Origin: Stenopsyche tienmushanensis
Lineage: Eukaryota; Arthropoda; Insecta; Trichoptera; Stenopsychidae
NCBI GenBank assembly: GCA_008973525.1
Contig: WACJ01000128.1
Span: 916,950 to 980,949 of the forward strand
Length of the DNA: 64,000 bases
Direction: 5' to 3'
In this document: positions 14,501 to 25,900 of the stretch, piece by piece
How the letters are laid out: each line of letters starts with the position of its first letter
Numbering within the stretch: position 1 is the stretch's first letter
Program-made: the position numbers and the translations under genes
Notes under the pieces: model-generated
The model's input: the letters and a program-made list of their open reading frames with translations, nothing else
Database searches by the model: none
Told to the model about the DNA's origin: nothing

Positions 14501-14635
14501 ATAGGTAGTTGCCTATGCCCGAATATATCATTTACAATTCCTATGCCACAAAGAAAGACAGTTTTCTTTCTATAAAACTCGGGATAACTATATTTGCAAC
14601 GGGAAACCACCACATTAAATAATTTCGTCGGACTT
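11587..14635. other. Non-coding DNA with one unrecognised 104-codon frame
   Basis: No gene could be supported. A minus-strand open frame at 12,115-12,429 (104 codons) has no domain I recognise and no clear splice context. A run of 14 C followed by 7 A lies at 14,157-14,177. Confidence 0.45.
14157..14177 (+). repeat. Poly-C/poly-A mononucleotide tract
   Basis: Fourteen consecutive C bases are followed directly by seven A bases. Unusual in this AT-rich setting; likely a slippage tract. Confidence 0.9.
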
Positions 14636-14702
14636 GATATTTGATCGGACCGAGACCGGAGCGAGATCGAACCGTCAACGGCACCATAGTGTGGATCGGG
14701 GC
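14636..14702 (+). mobile_element. Half of a PIF/Harbinger MITE (right end only)
   Basis: The sequence from TATTTGATCGGACCGAGACC to GTGTGGATCGGGGC matches the right half of the complete copies at 43,518-43,700 and 50,182-50,379, and is followed by TAA, the usual target site. The left half is absent. The TIR happens to be open on the minus strand, which inflates a meaningless open frame there. Confidence 0.75.
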
Positions 14703-14705
14703 TAA

Positions 14706-17051
14706 GTCTGCCAATAAAAACATGTGGCGAACATAACTTAAAAGCATACAGTTTATTTACAATTGAATGTTTCAATTTTTCAATTGAATATTTATGTTTT
14801 CTAAAAGTCAAAATTTCTTCACAACTAGCTAATACATCATGTATATCCCGAAAAAATTTCATACACAGTAACATGTAACACATTTCATTCGCTCACCTTG
14901 CCATATGATCTGCTCACTGTCATTTAAAACACTCTCTAAGCGATATTAATAATATAAATTGGTGTGTCCTACATCCGGATGGTATCAGGTTCTGACACCA
15001 TTTAGTATGTTTCATAACAGTGCACATTAATCAAACAACAATGTTTCAAGAAAACATTACAAGAATCCATATTACTCGAACGTTGAGTGTTCAAGAACAA
15101 TGACTTTTGTTGAGGGTATTTTTTTGGCAAATTCCAATTTGCATACGCCAATATTGCCTGGAAACAATCGAGTCTTTCATTTGGATGGAAAAAGAAAAAG
15201 GAACCATTGTACAGCGCGTTGCAAAACCATTGAATCCCACGGTGCGTGTAAATTGAGACAATCGCTACTATTTGATATCCGGGATGTAAGAATATTATCT
15301 CAGAGGTGGCTGCATAGTAATTTCACAATGTGATAATGATGGTCAACATGGAATGTATGCAATTTCAATATGTGTGAAACGATCAACGACTCGTCAGGAT
15401 GATTAGTGTCTTGTTATGTACTACGAGGAGAAAATTCATATTGCAAAAAAATCGTCAATGATTTTAATCTTACATTGGGTGTATAGTTCGTCGGCACTGT
15501 AATGTTCAGGCAGAGCCCAGCATATACATACGTATATGCGGTAAGATACGCATGTTTTTTACTCGATACAGCACATATTATATAAGTTTTTGCAAGCAAT
15601 GATCCATTTAAAGAACGAGTTTCGTATAAATAAATTATTTTTTATGTAACCATTGAAACGTATTATGTCAATCATAAATCACCACATCAAACATTTTAGA
15701 TTATGAGTCCGGGGCTTGTTAAGAAATATCATTCATAGAACAGGATATTGCTGTTATCGACTTTGGACGCCCATATATCGACTGTCTGATTTTTCAGTCA
15801 TAAATTGGGTGATCAGTGAAGATTTTTTCCATATCTGATGTAATTTGCATTCCACTAAATATTCAATTTTATTGAGCTTGCAGTTTGAATGCAAATTTCG
15901 ATGAAAATTGTTTGAAGGTGAACGACTCACTTTATCAACCCATACTGATTTCAAGTATCAGTGGTTATTTTTAAATAGGAGCGTTGACTCCGTATTACAA
16001 TTCTGAGTATTTCGGAATTTTACTATTTTCTTATGGTCAATTTTAGTATGGAGGAAGTTGACTATAAAGACTCTGGAGGATACTAAAATCTGGATCTATT
16101 CTAGGAGTTTGAATGTCTTAAAGATTAGATCAGAATGCTCCTAAATCCAATAAAAGAAAGAAGAATCGTGTGTTATATTTTAATAATGCATTAATCGAAT
16201 CATTTTAAATTACTTTAATCTCCAACAAGATAATATAACACTGAACTATTATTTATATTTAGTAAAAAAATGTCTAAATCAACCATCAAAATGTTCCTAT
16301 TATATTGAATTTAAACTTGAATACGGAAATACATATATGAAAATGAGTTTTGGTTAACCAGGAATACAACTAAAAGTTATGATTTTAACGAAATTATGGA
16401 AACAATCTCAGTCAGATCGTTTTAAGTTTTTTTGGGCAATGACTAGCATGCCCATCACTGCAGGGAAGTGATCATACATTTAAGCTAACGATCACTTGTG
16501 AGACATCTTTTCAACACTAAATAATATCTTATTTATTAATAACATAACATAGGAACGCTTAGAAAGTGCAACCGATAACAGAGTAGTACACACACACGTC
16601 ACAATATTACTTTTGTCAGCCTAAGCGTGTGGTCACTTCACTACAGTAATCGGCATGCTAGTAAACCACGCTCGTGGAATCCGCTCACCCTAATATAATA
16701 AAATATTATCGATCATGCCAACAACAGTGAATACATCCGAAACAAGCTTTAATTCATGACGATTCATCGATAGTCTGTAAATGATTGCACTTGAAAATTC
16801 GCAATATCCGCTCAACAGATTCAATGAGCTCCGGATGGCCACAAATGCGACCAGCACCAATGTAGCACATGACTGCCGGACTCGTTTCAAAATATGTATA
16901 TCTTGTGCTTTACTATTTAAAACAATACTACTTGCATCGTAGATACTGAACACATATGATTTTTTTTAGATAAAATACTGATATCTACTAATAAAATTTA
17001 ACATTATCCGAATCCCATTGTATTCCAAATTATTGACAAGCTTTTGTATAA
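14706..17051. other. Non-coding DNA, nothing recognised
   Basis: No exon, RNA gene or repeat end was recognised in this stretch. Confidence 0.5.
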
Positions 17052-17053
17052 TA

Positions 17054-17641
17054 CAGCAGAATAGTGGTAATCCGGCCCAAATCTAATCCGGCGCCCCCTG
17101 TAATTCGACATCCCAATACAAGTATATGTACGGCAAAGCTCCATCAATGTAAAAAAAAAGTGTGTTTCTGGACCGCCTAAATCGTAATTAATATTTTTGT
17201 AAGTTGGCAAGTGAGTATGACGTAGGACGATTCACAATTTATGATAATAAAAAGAATAGCGACGAAGTTCGTCTTCATAATTTGTTGTGAGCCAGGCAAG
17301 AGACAAACTTTCAAAACAGCTAAACATCCAGAGGTGAAGGAAGCTTTGTATATGTGGTTTCTTCAGGAAAGAAGCAGGTATACACCAATTTCTGGACCCA
17401 TATTGACCACGAAAACAAAGTTGTTTTACAAAAAAGAAGACTTTGTAGCTAGCCATTGTGTTTATGGCGTTAATTATATAATACGAAACCTTGTATTATC
17501 TATGCATATCTCATCATTTTTCGGATTACAAGTACTCTCGGGAGGTTGGGGTCAAATCGTGCGCAGTATTCTATAATCCGACAAATTCGACATTCCGACA
17601 CTGCCTTGCAAAACGTTTGTCGGATTACGGCGGGTCTGCTG
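17054..17641 (+). mobile_element. pogo/Jerky-type (Tc1 superfamily) element, 588 bp
   Basis: The left end starts CAGCAGAATAGTGGTAATCC and the right end reads GTCGGATTACGGCGGGTCTGCTG, its imperfect inverted repeat. Both are flanked by TA (17,052-17,053 and 17,642-17,643), the target of the pogo/Tigger/Jerky group. The interior encodes a transposase fragment (next entry). At under 0.6 kb it is far shorter than an autonomous Tigger- or Jerky-type element, so it is an internally deleted copy. Confidence 0.8.
17241..17456 (+). pseudogene. Jerky/Tigger-type transposase fragment, CENP-B-like DNA-binding region
   Basis: In pogo/Tigger/Jerky transposases this region is the second helix-turn-helix, which binds the element ends in the nucleus. 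The translated frame contains KTAKHPEVKEALYMWFLQER and then YTPISGPILTTKTKLFYKKE. This is the usual order of the CENP-B-type domain: an acidic helix with EVxEALYxWF, a basic link, then PISGPxL and an alanine/lysine helix. Nothing of the catalytic DDE domain follows: the frame runs into the terminal region of the element and stops at 17,576. The N-terminal domain is also missing. It lies wholly inside the TIR-bounded element at 17,054-17,641, so it is a relic of an autonomous ancestor, not a host gene. Confidence 0.75.
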
Positions 17642-17643
17642 TA

Positions 17644-18301
17644 TTTATAGAAAAAATCATATTTATTGTTTTAGTACACATATATTTATCCAAAAATTCA
17701 TTTAAATTTATAAACTAGGGTAACGATATAAGCATTATTGCATGAAAAATGGCCGCAAGCCTTATTGAAAACATTAAGGCAAAATTGTAAAATGACTCGT
17801 TCTGAATACACACAAGGTAACTTAATTAATAATCCTCTTTGAGATCATGAAGTCATGGATTAACATTAAATGAAATATGCTTATATCTCAAATATATGAT
17901 GAACACTGTTAGAATTTTAAAAAAATGAGAATATTATTTTACAATAAGATTCCAACCAGATGAATCAAATTTTCACCACTTTCATCGTCAAGAAAATATT
18001 AATGCAGATTGTCAAATAATATTATTGGCGTAAATAAATTTTCTATGAAATAATTTTGCAAGATATTTTAAATTTGATGTTAGTCTTAAACTATAGAATT
18101 CATAATTGAAGATCTACTCAAAATGTAAAATGAATTAATCTTTTCAATGGGCGACGCATTTTATAAAACATTGACCGTAAATTCTATAAAATTTGAACAT
18201 CTTTCTAATAAAAATTTGTTGACCAAGACTATAAATGAGCATCCAAATACCACCAAACAATAGTTAAAAATCAAAATCTTCATATTCAAATTCTAGATTT
18301 A
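17644..18301. other. Non-coding DNA, nothing recognised
   Basis: AT-rich spacer between two mobile elements with no feature that can be supported. Confidence 0.5.
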
Positions 18302-18303
18302 TA

Positions 18304-19135
18304 TTAAATTGGAAACTATGAAACGGGCGTTAGGGCTAATCTGTATTCAGCTGCAACTGAATGAGATTCATTGTAACGTACGCTCGATATTTTCGTTTAT
18401 AAATTTAAAAGGTATTCTTATCACCCATTTCGTAAAATTTTTTTGTGTCTGTATCCATTTTTTTTATATTTTTCTCCGAAACTAGATGGAAACAAAACGC
18501 AATTTACATCTATTTTTCTTGCACAAATTCAAATTGAATCACAGCGCAGCTGAAGCTTAGAAAAACATCAATCATGTATTCGGAGATGGATCCATTATTG
18601 ATAAAAAAATGCTCAATATTGGTTCCAAAAATTTCATTCTGGCAGTTTGAGTATCTTCAACGAGTCTCAAGGAATACTACCGGCCCATATTAATAACGAG
18701 GAATTAAGAATGACAGTGAAATCCAATCTAAACTAGGAACTAGCCATACGGTGGAATGCCAAAGGAGTAATCCATTATTCCTTTCTACAACCAGGTGAAA
18801 CCATAACAGCGGAGTCCTATTGACATGAAATTGATATCATGCATAAGAAACTTCGAAATCGGAACGGCGTAATATTACTGCACAAAGCTTCAATCACTCT
18901 TGACAAATTAACTTCCCTACAATATGAAATTCCTTAATTAACCGATATTTCACCGATCGATTTTTACCTTTTTCGTAATTATGATTTACTTTTAAGAGGA
19001 AAAAAATACACTAACCAAAATATTATTACAAAAAGAGGCATATTAGATTTGCTCAATCGTTGGCAAAAAGTCGTAGATGCCAATGGAAATTATTTTGATT
19101 TTTATTCAACGCCCGTTTCATAGTTTCCAACCCAA
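18304..19135 (+). mobile_element. Internally deleted mariner element (832 bp)
   Basis: The ends are inverted repeats: TTAAATTGGAAACTATGAAA on the left and TTTCATAGTTTCCAACCCAA on the right, sharing the inner block GGAAACTATGAAACGGGCGTT. TA flanks both sides (18,302-18,303 and 19,136-19,137). The right half carries the C-terminal part of a mariner transposase (separate entry). Autonomous mariners are about 1.3 kb, so roughly 0.5 kb is missing from the left and centre. Confidence 0.85.
18720..19123 (+). pseudogene. Mariner transposase, C-terminal remnant
   Basis: Mariner transposase is a DD34D nuclease that cuts and pastes the element in the nucleus. Translating across several frames gives, in the expected order, IRWNAKGVIHYSFLQPGETI, NRNGVILLHKAS (at the position of the second catalytic aspartate), ISPIDFYLFRNYD (third aspartate region) and WQKVVDANGNYFD, the usual mariner tail just before the right TIR. 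The second catalytic aspartate has been lost: LHKAS stands where family members read HHDNA. At least two in-frame stops and frame changes separate the blocks, and the DNA-binding half with the first aspartate is gone. The copy is dead. Confidence 0.8.
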
Positions 19136-19137
19136 TA

Positions 19138-20000
19138 GATAATAATGAAGAGTTGCGATCTTTCAAAGAAAATGCAAGGCCCGGGGTAACTAATATTTTA
19201 GAACCGTTATTTTTTGAAAATTTGGGTTTCCGTTTCGGGGGAAAATCGCGCTTTCTTTCGATGTTCGATAAGTTTTTATTTGTATTAAAAAAATATTATC
19301 TAGCACCGCTCTTTCCGCGTATACTTTCTTGTAATATTCTACGTACCTTGAAATATATGATATGTAGAAAACCCTGTATATAATATTGATACCAATGTTA
19401 TCGAATAAATACAAGCAACCATACTGTCTTTCGCGTAAAATGTGTACCGAACCGATATATGTTTAAAAAGGGAAAAAAATAACATTGCCTTCCCTTCATT
19501 TTTTGCATAATATAATGAGTTGCAGTAATGTATTTATTTGTTACTGTATATTACAGAGCATGAACAGTAGCCCTGCCCTTAAGCAGTTAAGATTCGTTTA
19601 TATGTTTAGTTTAATCGATAGCTCACGGTTATATACGGCTTAAGAATTCTATGGAATACTATATTTGTGATATGCAAAACTATTTATGGATGTATATAAT
19701 CTCCAATAAAATGAAAGATTCCGGTTAAATTCTGATTCTGATTAAATGACATTTACTTTATTATACCATTTCCTTTTTAAATTGCATTATTTACAGTAAG
19801 TACACTGCTTACCCCATATTATTTTATTTTGCAAAGGAAATATTCAATTGAAATCACTCAATTCGTTCATTGAATGACATGGAGATGTATAACAAATTGC
19901 GAAAAGCTAAGATTAACGCAGAAACTATAAATATTTTTTCGGTCATCGTTCATGTAGGCCGATTAAATAATATCCGTAGATAGTATATAGTATAAAATAT
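19138..20000. other. Non-coding DNA, nothing recognised
   Basis: AT-rich spacer; no feature could be supported. Confidence 0.5.
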
Positions 20001-20486
20001 ATGCTAATGGTTCGATCAACGCGATTTTTATCCCCATATCGAATAATTCCAGGAAGACGAATTCGTTCATTACAAAATAGGTGCTGTGCTAGAATCGATG
20101 TATACATTGATCGGAGTTCAGGTGGCCTCTTTAAATTTTCTGGAAATCTTCACAAACAACAAACGAAGCACTATTTCACAGAAAAAGCCAAAATTCTAAT
20201 GAACGAATTGCGCAAAAATATGACAAATATTATCGATGTTGTCTACGAGAAATCGTTAGCAACTACGGCTGCAATGTGGCCGATGCAGAAGACGATTGCA
20301 AAACGTTGTTCTCGTTTTTATTGCCATCGCGATGCGATGGTTTACCTTCCAATTCACGTGGAATATCCTAACGAGTGTTTCTCAAACAATTTCTGCGCGA
20401 TCGATGCTCAACACTTTATGGCAGATTGCTTCCAGTTGGACTTCTATGTCTATAAGCTGACCACGGATCAAAGGTTAAGGCGATAG
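20001..20486 (+). CDS. Unrecognised 161-codon open frame (doubtful gene)
   Basis: This is one of the two longest uninterrupted frames in the window. I do not recognise the product. It is basic at the N-terminus (PGRRIRSLQNRCCARIDVYI), has a central stretch KILMNELRKNMTNIIDVVYE that could form an amphipathic helix, and a cysteine-, histidine- and aromatic-rich C-terminal third. No signal peptide or membrane segment is evident. It sits alone between a mariner remnant and a GC-richer block, with no splice sites that clearly extend it. It could be a lineage-specific single-exon gene, a captured fragment, or a chance frame; its length in AT-rich DNA is the only argument for function. Confidence 0.25.
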   Translation: MLMVRSTRFLSPYRIIPGRRIRSLQNRCCARIDVYIDRSSGGLFKFSGNLHKQQTKHYFTEKAKILMNELRKNMTNIIDVVYEKSLATTAAMWPMQKTIAKRCSRFYCHRDAMVYLPIHVEYPNECFSNNFCAIDAQHFMADCFQLDFYVYKLTTDQRLRR

Positions 20487-22090
20487 CTTTCAATTGTTAA
20501 AATTGCATACTTGAAATCCCATATAAGGAATCGTCGTATCCAACAGCATATGATTCTAAGGACTCATTCGATCTTTAAATAAATACAAACCAGTATTGGG
20601 TCGATGAAAATCAAGGCGAAATGTCATGGAATATTTTTTTCGTGCAGCATTAAAAATAAGTGCATTATCGATGCACTAATACATATTCATGTAGCATTAA
20701 GCAATCCGATTGATGCAATGATTGCATCCAATTTAAGATTAAATAACCCTGTATGTGATTTAAGAGGAATTATTAGCACCCCGATTAAAATATCTGAATG
20801 TATTAATTTCAATCGTCAAATGATGACAGTAAGCAGTTGCAGTAAGCACCTCGATGGATATCGGATCCTTCAAAGGACATTGCGCTCTTCAAACATAAAT
20901 AGATCAATTTGACAATCAAACATGATGATGATAGGACTGTCGGTCGTATTTATGATGAAATAAACAACTTAAATCGCTGCTGAACGATCTCTGATCGATC
21001 GAAGGAGACACTCAAAGTGTGCTTGTCCATATTCTTCGAGTGTGCAAAAAATTGGTATATTCACGTAATAGCTTCTACCTTATCTAAAATATATAAGACG
21101 TTGCTGTTTATTCGGAATAAATACGAAAGCCAATTTTCAATTATCAAGTCATAGACCTTGTATTTGAATTATAAATTCGATTAAAGGTACGTGATGTTTT
21201 TTGGATTTCAAAAAAATGTTCATTGGCTGCATTCAAAATGATAGTGTGTGTTAGGATGTCCTTGAATTTTAATGTCTAGGATACAAATTTTTGTTGTAGA
21301 AAAAAGTGGTTGATAATCGTATTTACCTGTTATTCAACGATTGGCGCCGATATTCGTCTCCAAATATTATAGCCCATATTTAGTTGCACTCTTATTTTAA
21401 TTTGTAAAATAATCACAAGATCAACGATAACCACATTATATTATTGCACAACACTTGGATGTATTTGATGTGTGAAGAATTTAATGATGAGAATTTTTTG
21501 CACCGTTAAGTTCATCGACTGGTTGCTCGTAAAGATTCGAGGGTGATTCAGACGTTCGAAGAAAATGATTTAGGATCTATTTTTTTTTTATTAAAGAGCA
21601 AGATTGAATTAGAAGGATGATGGAAGCGAGCTGCTACTCCGGCAGCTTCCCGCCATCAACTGAAGGTAGTGTTCAGCTGGAGCTGGTCTGGTGTGGCTGA
21701 CCATGACGCAAGACACTCTAGGTAGGGACTGGAACGTACTGCTCGCTACATATCTGTCAGTAAAATGCAACCACTTTAGTCTAATAAACACGAATGCACG
21801 TCTCGGAATAGTCCGAAGGTGGTTTGACTGCCTTTGAACATCTCCGACTTAAAACGTCACATGTTTCATTTATAAAACAGGCACAGACCGGGGAGGAAAC
21901 GAAGAAGAAGCGTCGCAACTCGCGGAAGACAAAGAGGACACTAAAGGCGCTGCTCATAATATTATTGTTGAACAAATACAGCCTACTGGGGTGATACAAT
22001 ATAACATCGGGCTGAAACCTTAACCAGGCATACCCAACATGTGGTAATTCTTAATTTTTCTTTATCAATTTTAATGAAAACTCAGCGATG
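20487..22090. other. Intergenic DNA including a GC-richer block at about 21,600-22,020
   Basis: Most of this stretch holds nothing recognisable. Positions about 21,600-22,020 are clearly richer in G and C than the surroundings and encode a lysine/arginine-rich run on the plus strand near 21,890-21,960 (EETKKKRRNSRKTKR). No family can be named: it may be a decayed retroelement, an exon of an unrecognised gene, or unrelated. Confidence 0.4.
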
Positions 22091-22989
22091 TTAACACATT
22101 AACTGCGGAGATACTTCGTGCGCATCTGCCCCCTGACGCATATTATAAATGGAAAAAACATATACTAGATAGATTTGTATAGGCGCGGTAGGACAAAATG
22201 GCTTAACATTTTGAGGAATGAGCAAATTTGAAATCAATGAAGTCGTTGATGCCATAATCGCTTTACACCGTTTACTTTCAGTCAGCTCCTATCAGCGACA
22301 ATTTTCAATTCAATCAATTGTAAATTAACACTGTTGATAGTATACAAGACCAAGTCATTTTTTTGTTACATAAAAATACACAAGAATAGATTCATTTGCT
22401 CCTGCTTTACAAGAAAGTAATAATCGGACGAAGACCCATTTAACAAGCAGCGACGAACAGCATGCAATTAAATAAATAAACACTGTCGATAACACATAAT
22501 ATTCGGTCATTTCTTTGCGTAAACAAATAACAAGCTTGAAATGGAAATCATTATTAGTCGATAAATTTGGGCTAACGATCTATACAATCGTGCGATGTAT
22601 GCGGGGAAGCTCTCCGTCTCTGTCTCCCGAACTGCGCTACGTTCTCTCTCTGTCTCTGTCTGTCTCCGAGCTCAATGTACAAGAGTGCTCTTTCTGAATA
22701 AGTGGAGGGGGGGTCCCAGGCCCTGGGATAGTACTCCTTTAGGGGTTAAACATCACGAAAAGAGGGAGTTTAAATATTTTGTATTTAAATAGGGCCGTGC
22801 ATGAATTATATTTTTATTGGTGATCAATAATTTGCATCCATTTTTGCCCACAGATGTTTATTTGGGTCGGGAGTTGTTTCTAGGACATCACGTTTGAAAT
22901 ATTTTGAACATTAGAAATCGCGTAATAACACTTTGAACCAAAAGACGTCCTATCTCATAAAAATATGCTTCCCGCAGTAAGTGTGTTAA
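22091..22989 (+). mobile_element. TTAA MITE family 2 (piggyBac-like) interrupted by a family 1 copy
   Basis: The outer element has TTAA at both limits and inverted termini TTAACACATTAACTGCGG (left) and CCGCAGTAAGTGTGTTAA (right), an 18-bp TIR with two mismatches. A complete copy of TTAA MITE family 1 (22,203-22,749) lies inside. Removing it leaves about 350 bp, a plausible original size. No coding sequence is present. TTAA target sites point to piggyBac-type mobilisation. Confidence 0.8.
22203..22749 (+). mobile_element. TTAA MITE family 1, most complete copy (547 bp)
   Basis: The left end is TTAACATTTTGAGGAATGAG and the right end GTACTCCTTTAGGGGTTAA, each bounded by TTAA. The interior, in order, has an ATCGCTTTACACCG block, an ACACTGTCGATAACACA block, a CT-rich block (22,605-22,680, repeated CTCTGTCT) and the palindromic CCCAGGCCCTGGGA. 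The same blocks recur in the fragments near 1.7, 3.1, 11.3, 33.0, 35.5, 53.2 and 56.8 kb, making this one of the commonest repeats here. It has no coding capacity. Confidence 0.8.
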
Positions 22990-25900
22990 CATCATTGCAT
23001 GTTTTTGTCCAGCGTTTGCAATAAAACGTGTTCTTGTTTATTCATAGATATTGAGGCTAAGCTATCAACGTAAAACATATGCAAAACACACAAATTCAAG
23101 GACATCATCATATCAAAAATGTCTTTGATCCTTCGTTTATTTATCCTACATTCTTAAAAATGTCAATTTGTTCAACGCAATCCAACTATTGTGACTTTAA
23201 ATAAAATTCGGACATTTCATATGTAAATAATATGCACAAATTTAACCCCATCTTGATTTTTTGTTTTCATATAGAATTATTATAATACAATGATGATATT
23301 AATGTGATAAACGCAAAGATCTAATGGATTTAGCGTTAAGGGTTGCAATGATATTTAAAAAAAAAATAATATAATGAGCTTCATATTCAATCCCGGATAA
23401 GCTTGTTTAATAAGACCCCGGATAATCTAAGCACGTGATATTTGAGATCGAACAACAACTTAAATCATATCCTGATGCCGATCTAAGCGAAACGTGGCGT
23501 TGGACTCTTGCCAAAGCCAATCGATGCATTTTCTTGGTTTTCCGTGGAAAAATATAAATTCTAAAGATCTATGGATGAAATCATTCGATGGAAATATCAT
23601 TCAGATTTACATTATTACCCATAATTAAACACGAATGCGCAATTGAGCAATAATCGCATGTTACGAGCGTAAACACAGGTCGAAATCGACGAGCATTTTA
23701 ATTATTTAGTTGGACGTGTTTTTCCAGTTATTACTTTTGGGTATGAAACGATTTTGACGAGCACTGCCGAAGATAAGGTTATTATTTATTGGTTTGTGTA
23801 TTTAAAAATTGCGCAAGCTTATCAGCATCACGGATGATTCAGAACCTAAAATATTAATGTTGGTTCTACAATTTTATTTTGAATTGTGACCATGAATAAT
23901 GAGGTCCATTAGAACGTTGTAACATCGACCAGTACGACATTATTAAGTGGTATCCTCTTATATTGCACGGTTTGCATGCTAACTTGTAATCTTCGACAAA
24001 CGACAAAAAATTGTTACAATCGCCAAAGTCTAATGGAATATTACATTTTGGCAATTTGCTCATAACATTTGCCGGAAGTTAAAAGCTTGATTACAAATCG
24101 AGGAAAAAATAAATCAGCGTAGAGTAAATAAGATCAAAACGGTTACTAATATTTCAGCTTCCTATTTTTCGCAACCTTCTATATTTTTTTAATATGTTTA
24201 ACAACTTTGTCCTTTAGTTTAAGTCATTTTAATAATAATTACATGTTATTTAATATACATATTGATCATTTTCATTGTCATAACACTTTATAGTATTTAA
24301 CAATAACTTTAATGTAGAGACCTCTGACGATGGTTATTTTAATTTAGTACCAATCCAAGAACTCAACCAAATAAGGATGATTCTGAAAGCAAATTATATT
24401 TAATAAATTCCCTATGCTCCCTTTACTCTGAGATATTGTATCGATTGATACGTGTATTTAAAATATTAATTAAGTACCATTAATGTAAGCCAACCGTTGG
24501 AGATGATAACATAAATAGCTCTTATTAAATTCTTTACGTATAAATACATCTACCGAGTAGATTACTTATTGACAGGCTCCGACTAGAGGATGTTGTTATT
24601 ATAAATAGGATTGGTGTAAAACCTATCCGTAAATATATGATAGCCTTTTATGTCGGAGTTCATCTGTTGTAGATTATTAAAAAGGTGTTGAACGAAAAAC
24701 AGATAAAATGTAAAAATATACATACTATCAAAATAATATTGTATTACTGGACACAGATAATTTTCAGGATGTTCACTTCACGACAATTCGACGCAGACTA
24801 TTGTTTTATGCTTTTAACCTGAACCCACCACAAGCGGCCGAGTCAATTCCTCTGAACTATTTTTTTTTCTACATTCCCGATAACAAATTAATGGTCAGAC
24901 AATAAAACAGTATTTCTAGAGTATTCACATGATTCTTATATTTAAAAAAATATCAAAATCCTATTTGAAGTTCATAAAAACTGCCCAAGAAAAAAATGTC
25001 CACATGTAGCGGTCATAGGGGTTGTAATGGTTAATAATATGCATACATTTGTAATTAAAAACTACCTATTTATGCTTATCTTAGATAATATCTATATTAG
25101 TATATTTACACTTTAGATATGACAATTGCGTGACTCTCAATCAAGGAATTTCATTATCTTTTTCCTCTCATTGTTTGTAAATTTCAATTACATACATATT
25201 GCAGCTGACAATCACATTTTATAACGTATGCTTATTATTTAATTTGATTTGAACAGTTTTCCTTTGCATGTGATTTGTTTTGGACAGTGGATGCATTGGG
25301 TTATTTCCTTTTTTGTAATGTTTCCATACTTCCGATTAACTTCTCTCCATTATGGACTACAATGATAAAATATATATAACAAAATTATTAAAATCCGTTA
25401 ACCACCTGTCAGAGAATAAACACAAGAACAGCACAAACTAGCTCGAAGATAGGCGACAAACTGATATTGTATTTACAAAACATTGATCTTTCATTTACTC
25501 CATCTGAATTTTTCTACAAATCAATCCATCACAGCTGTTGCCATTACCTAGAAACACTTGGAGCAAGCATCCGTTCCATTGTTTTTGGAAATCTTTTGGA
25601 GTTCTGAATTTTTTTTCAAATGCCTTGTATTTATAGAATTAATTATACTTAATAATTTATTTTTTTAACACAAAGTTGTACTAAATTTTATGCTGTTTTT
25701 TATCGTTGAAATACGCTAGATAAATTGTGTAATACAATGAATTCTAATGATTGATTTATCAACTTTTTACAAAAAGTAATTACAAGTCATTCCTCTTTGG
25801 TATGTTTAATATATTTATTAATCAGAAATTTTTACACAGAGACATAAAATATCATTTGCATATGCCAAGAGTGCCCACTAATATCAACAAAACCATCACA

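Noticed and set aside
14476..14883. 135-codon minus-strand frame as a gene
   Set aside because: The central part is the Harbinger MITE terminal repeat, which reads open on that strand in other copies too.
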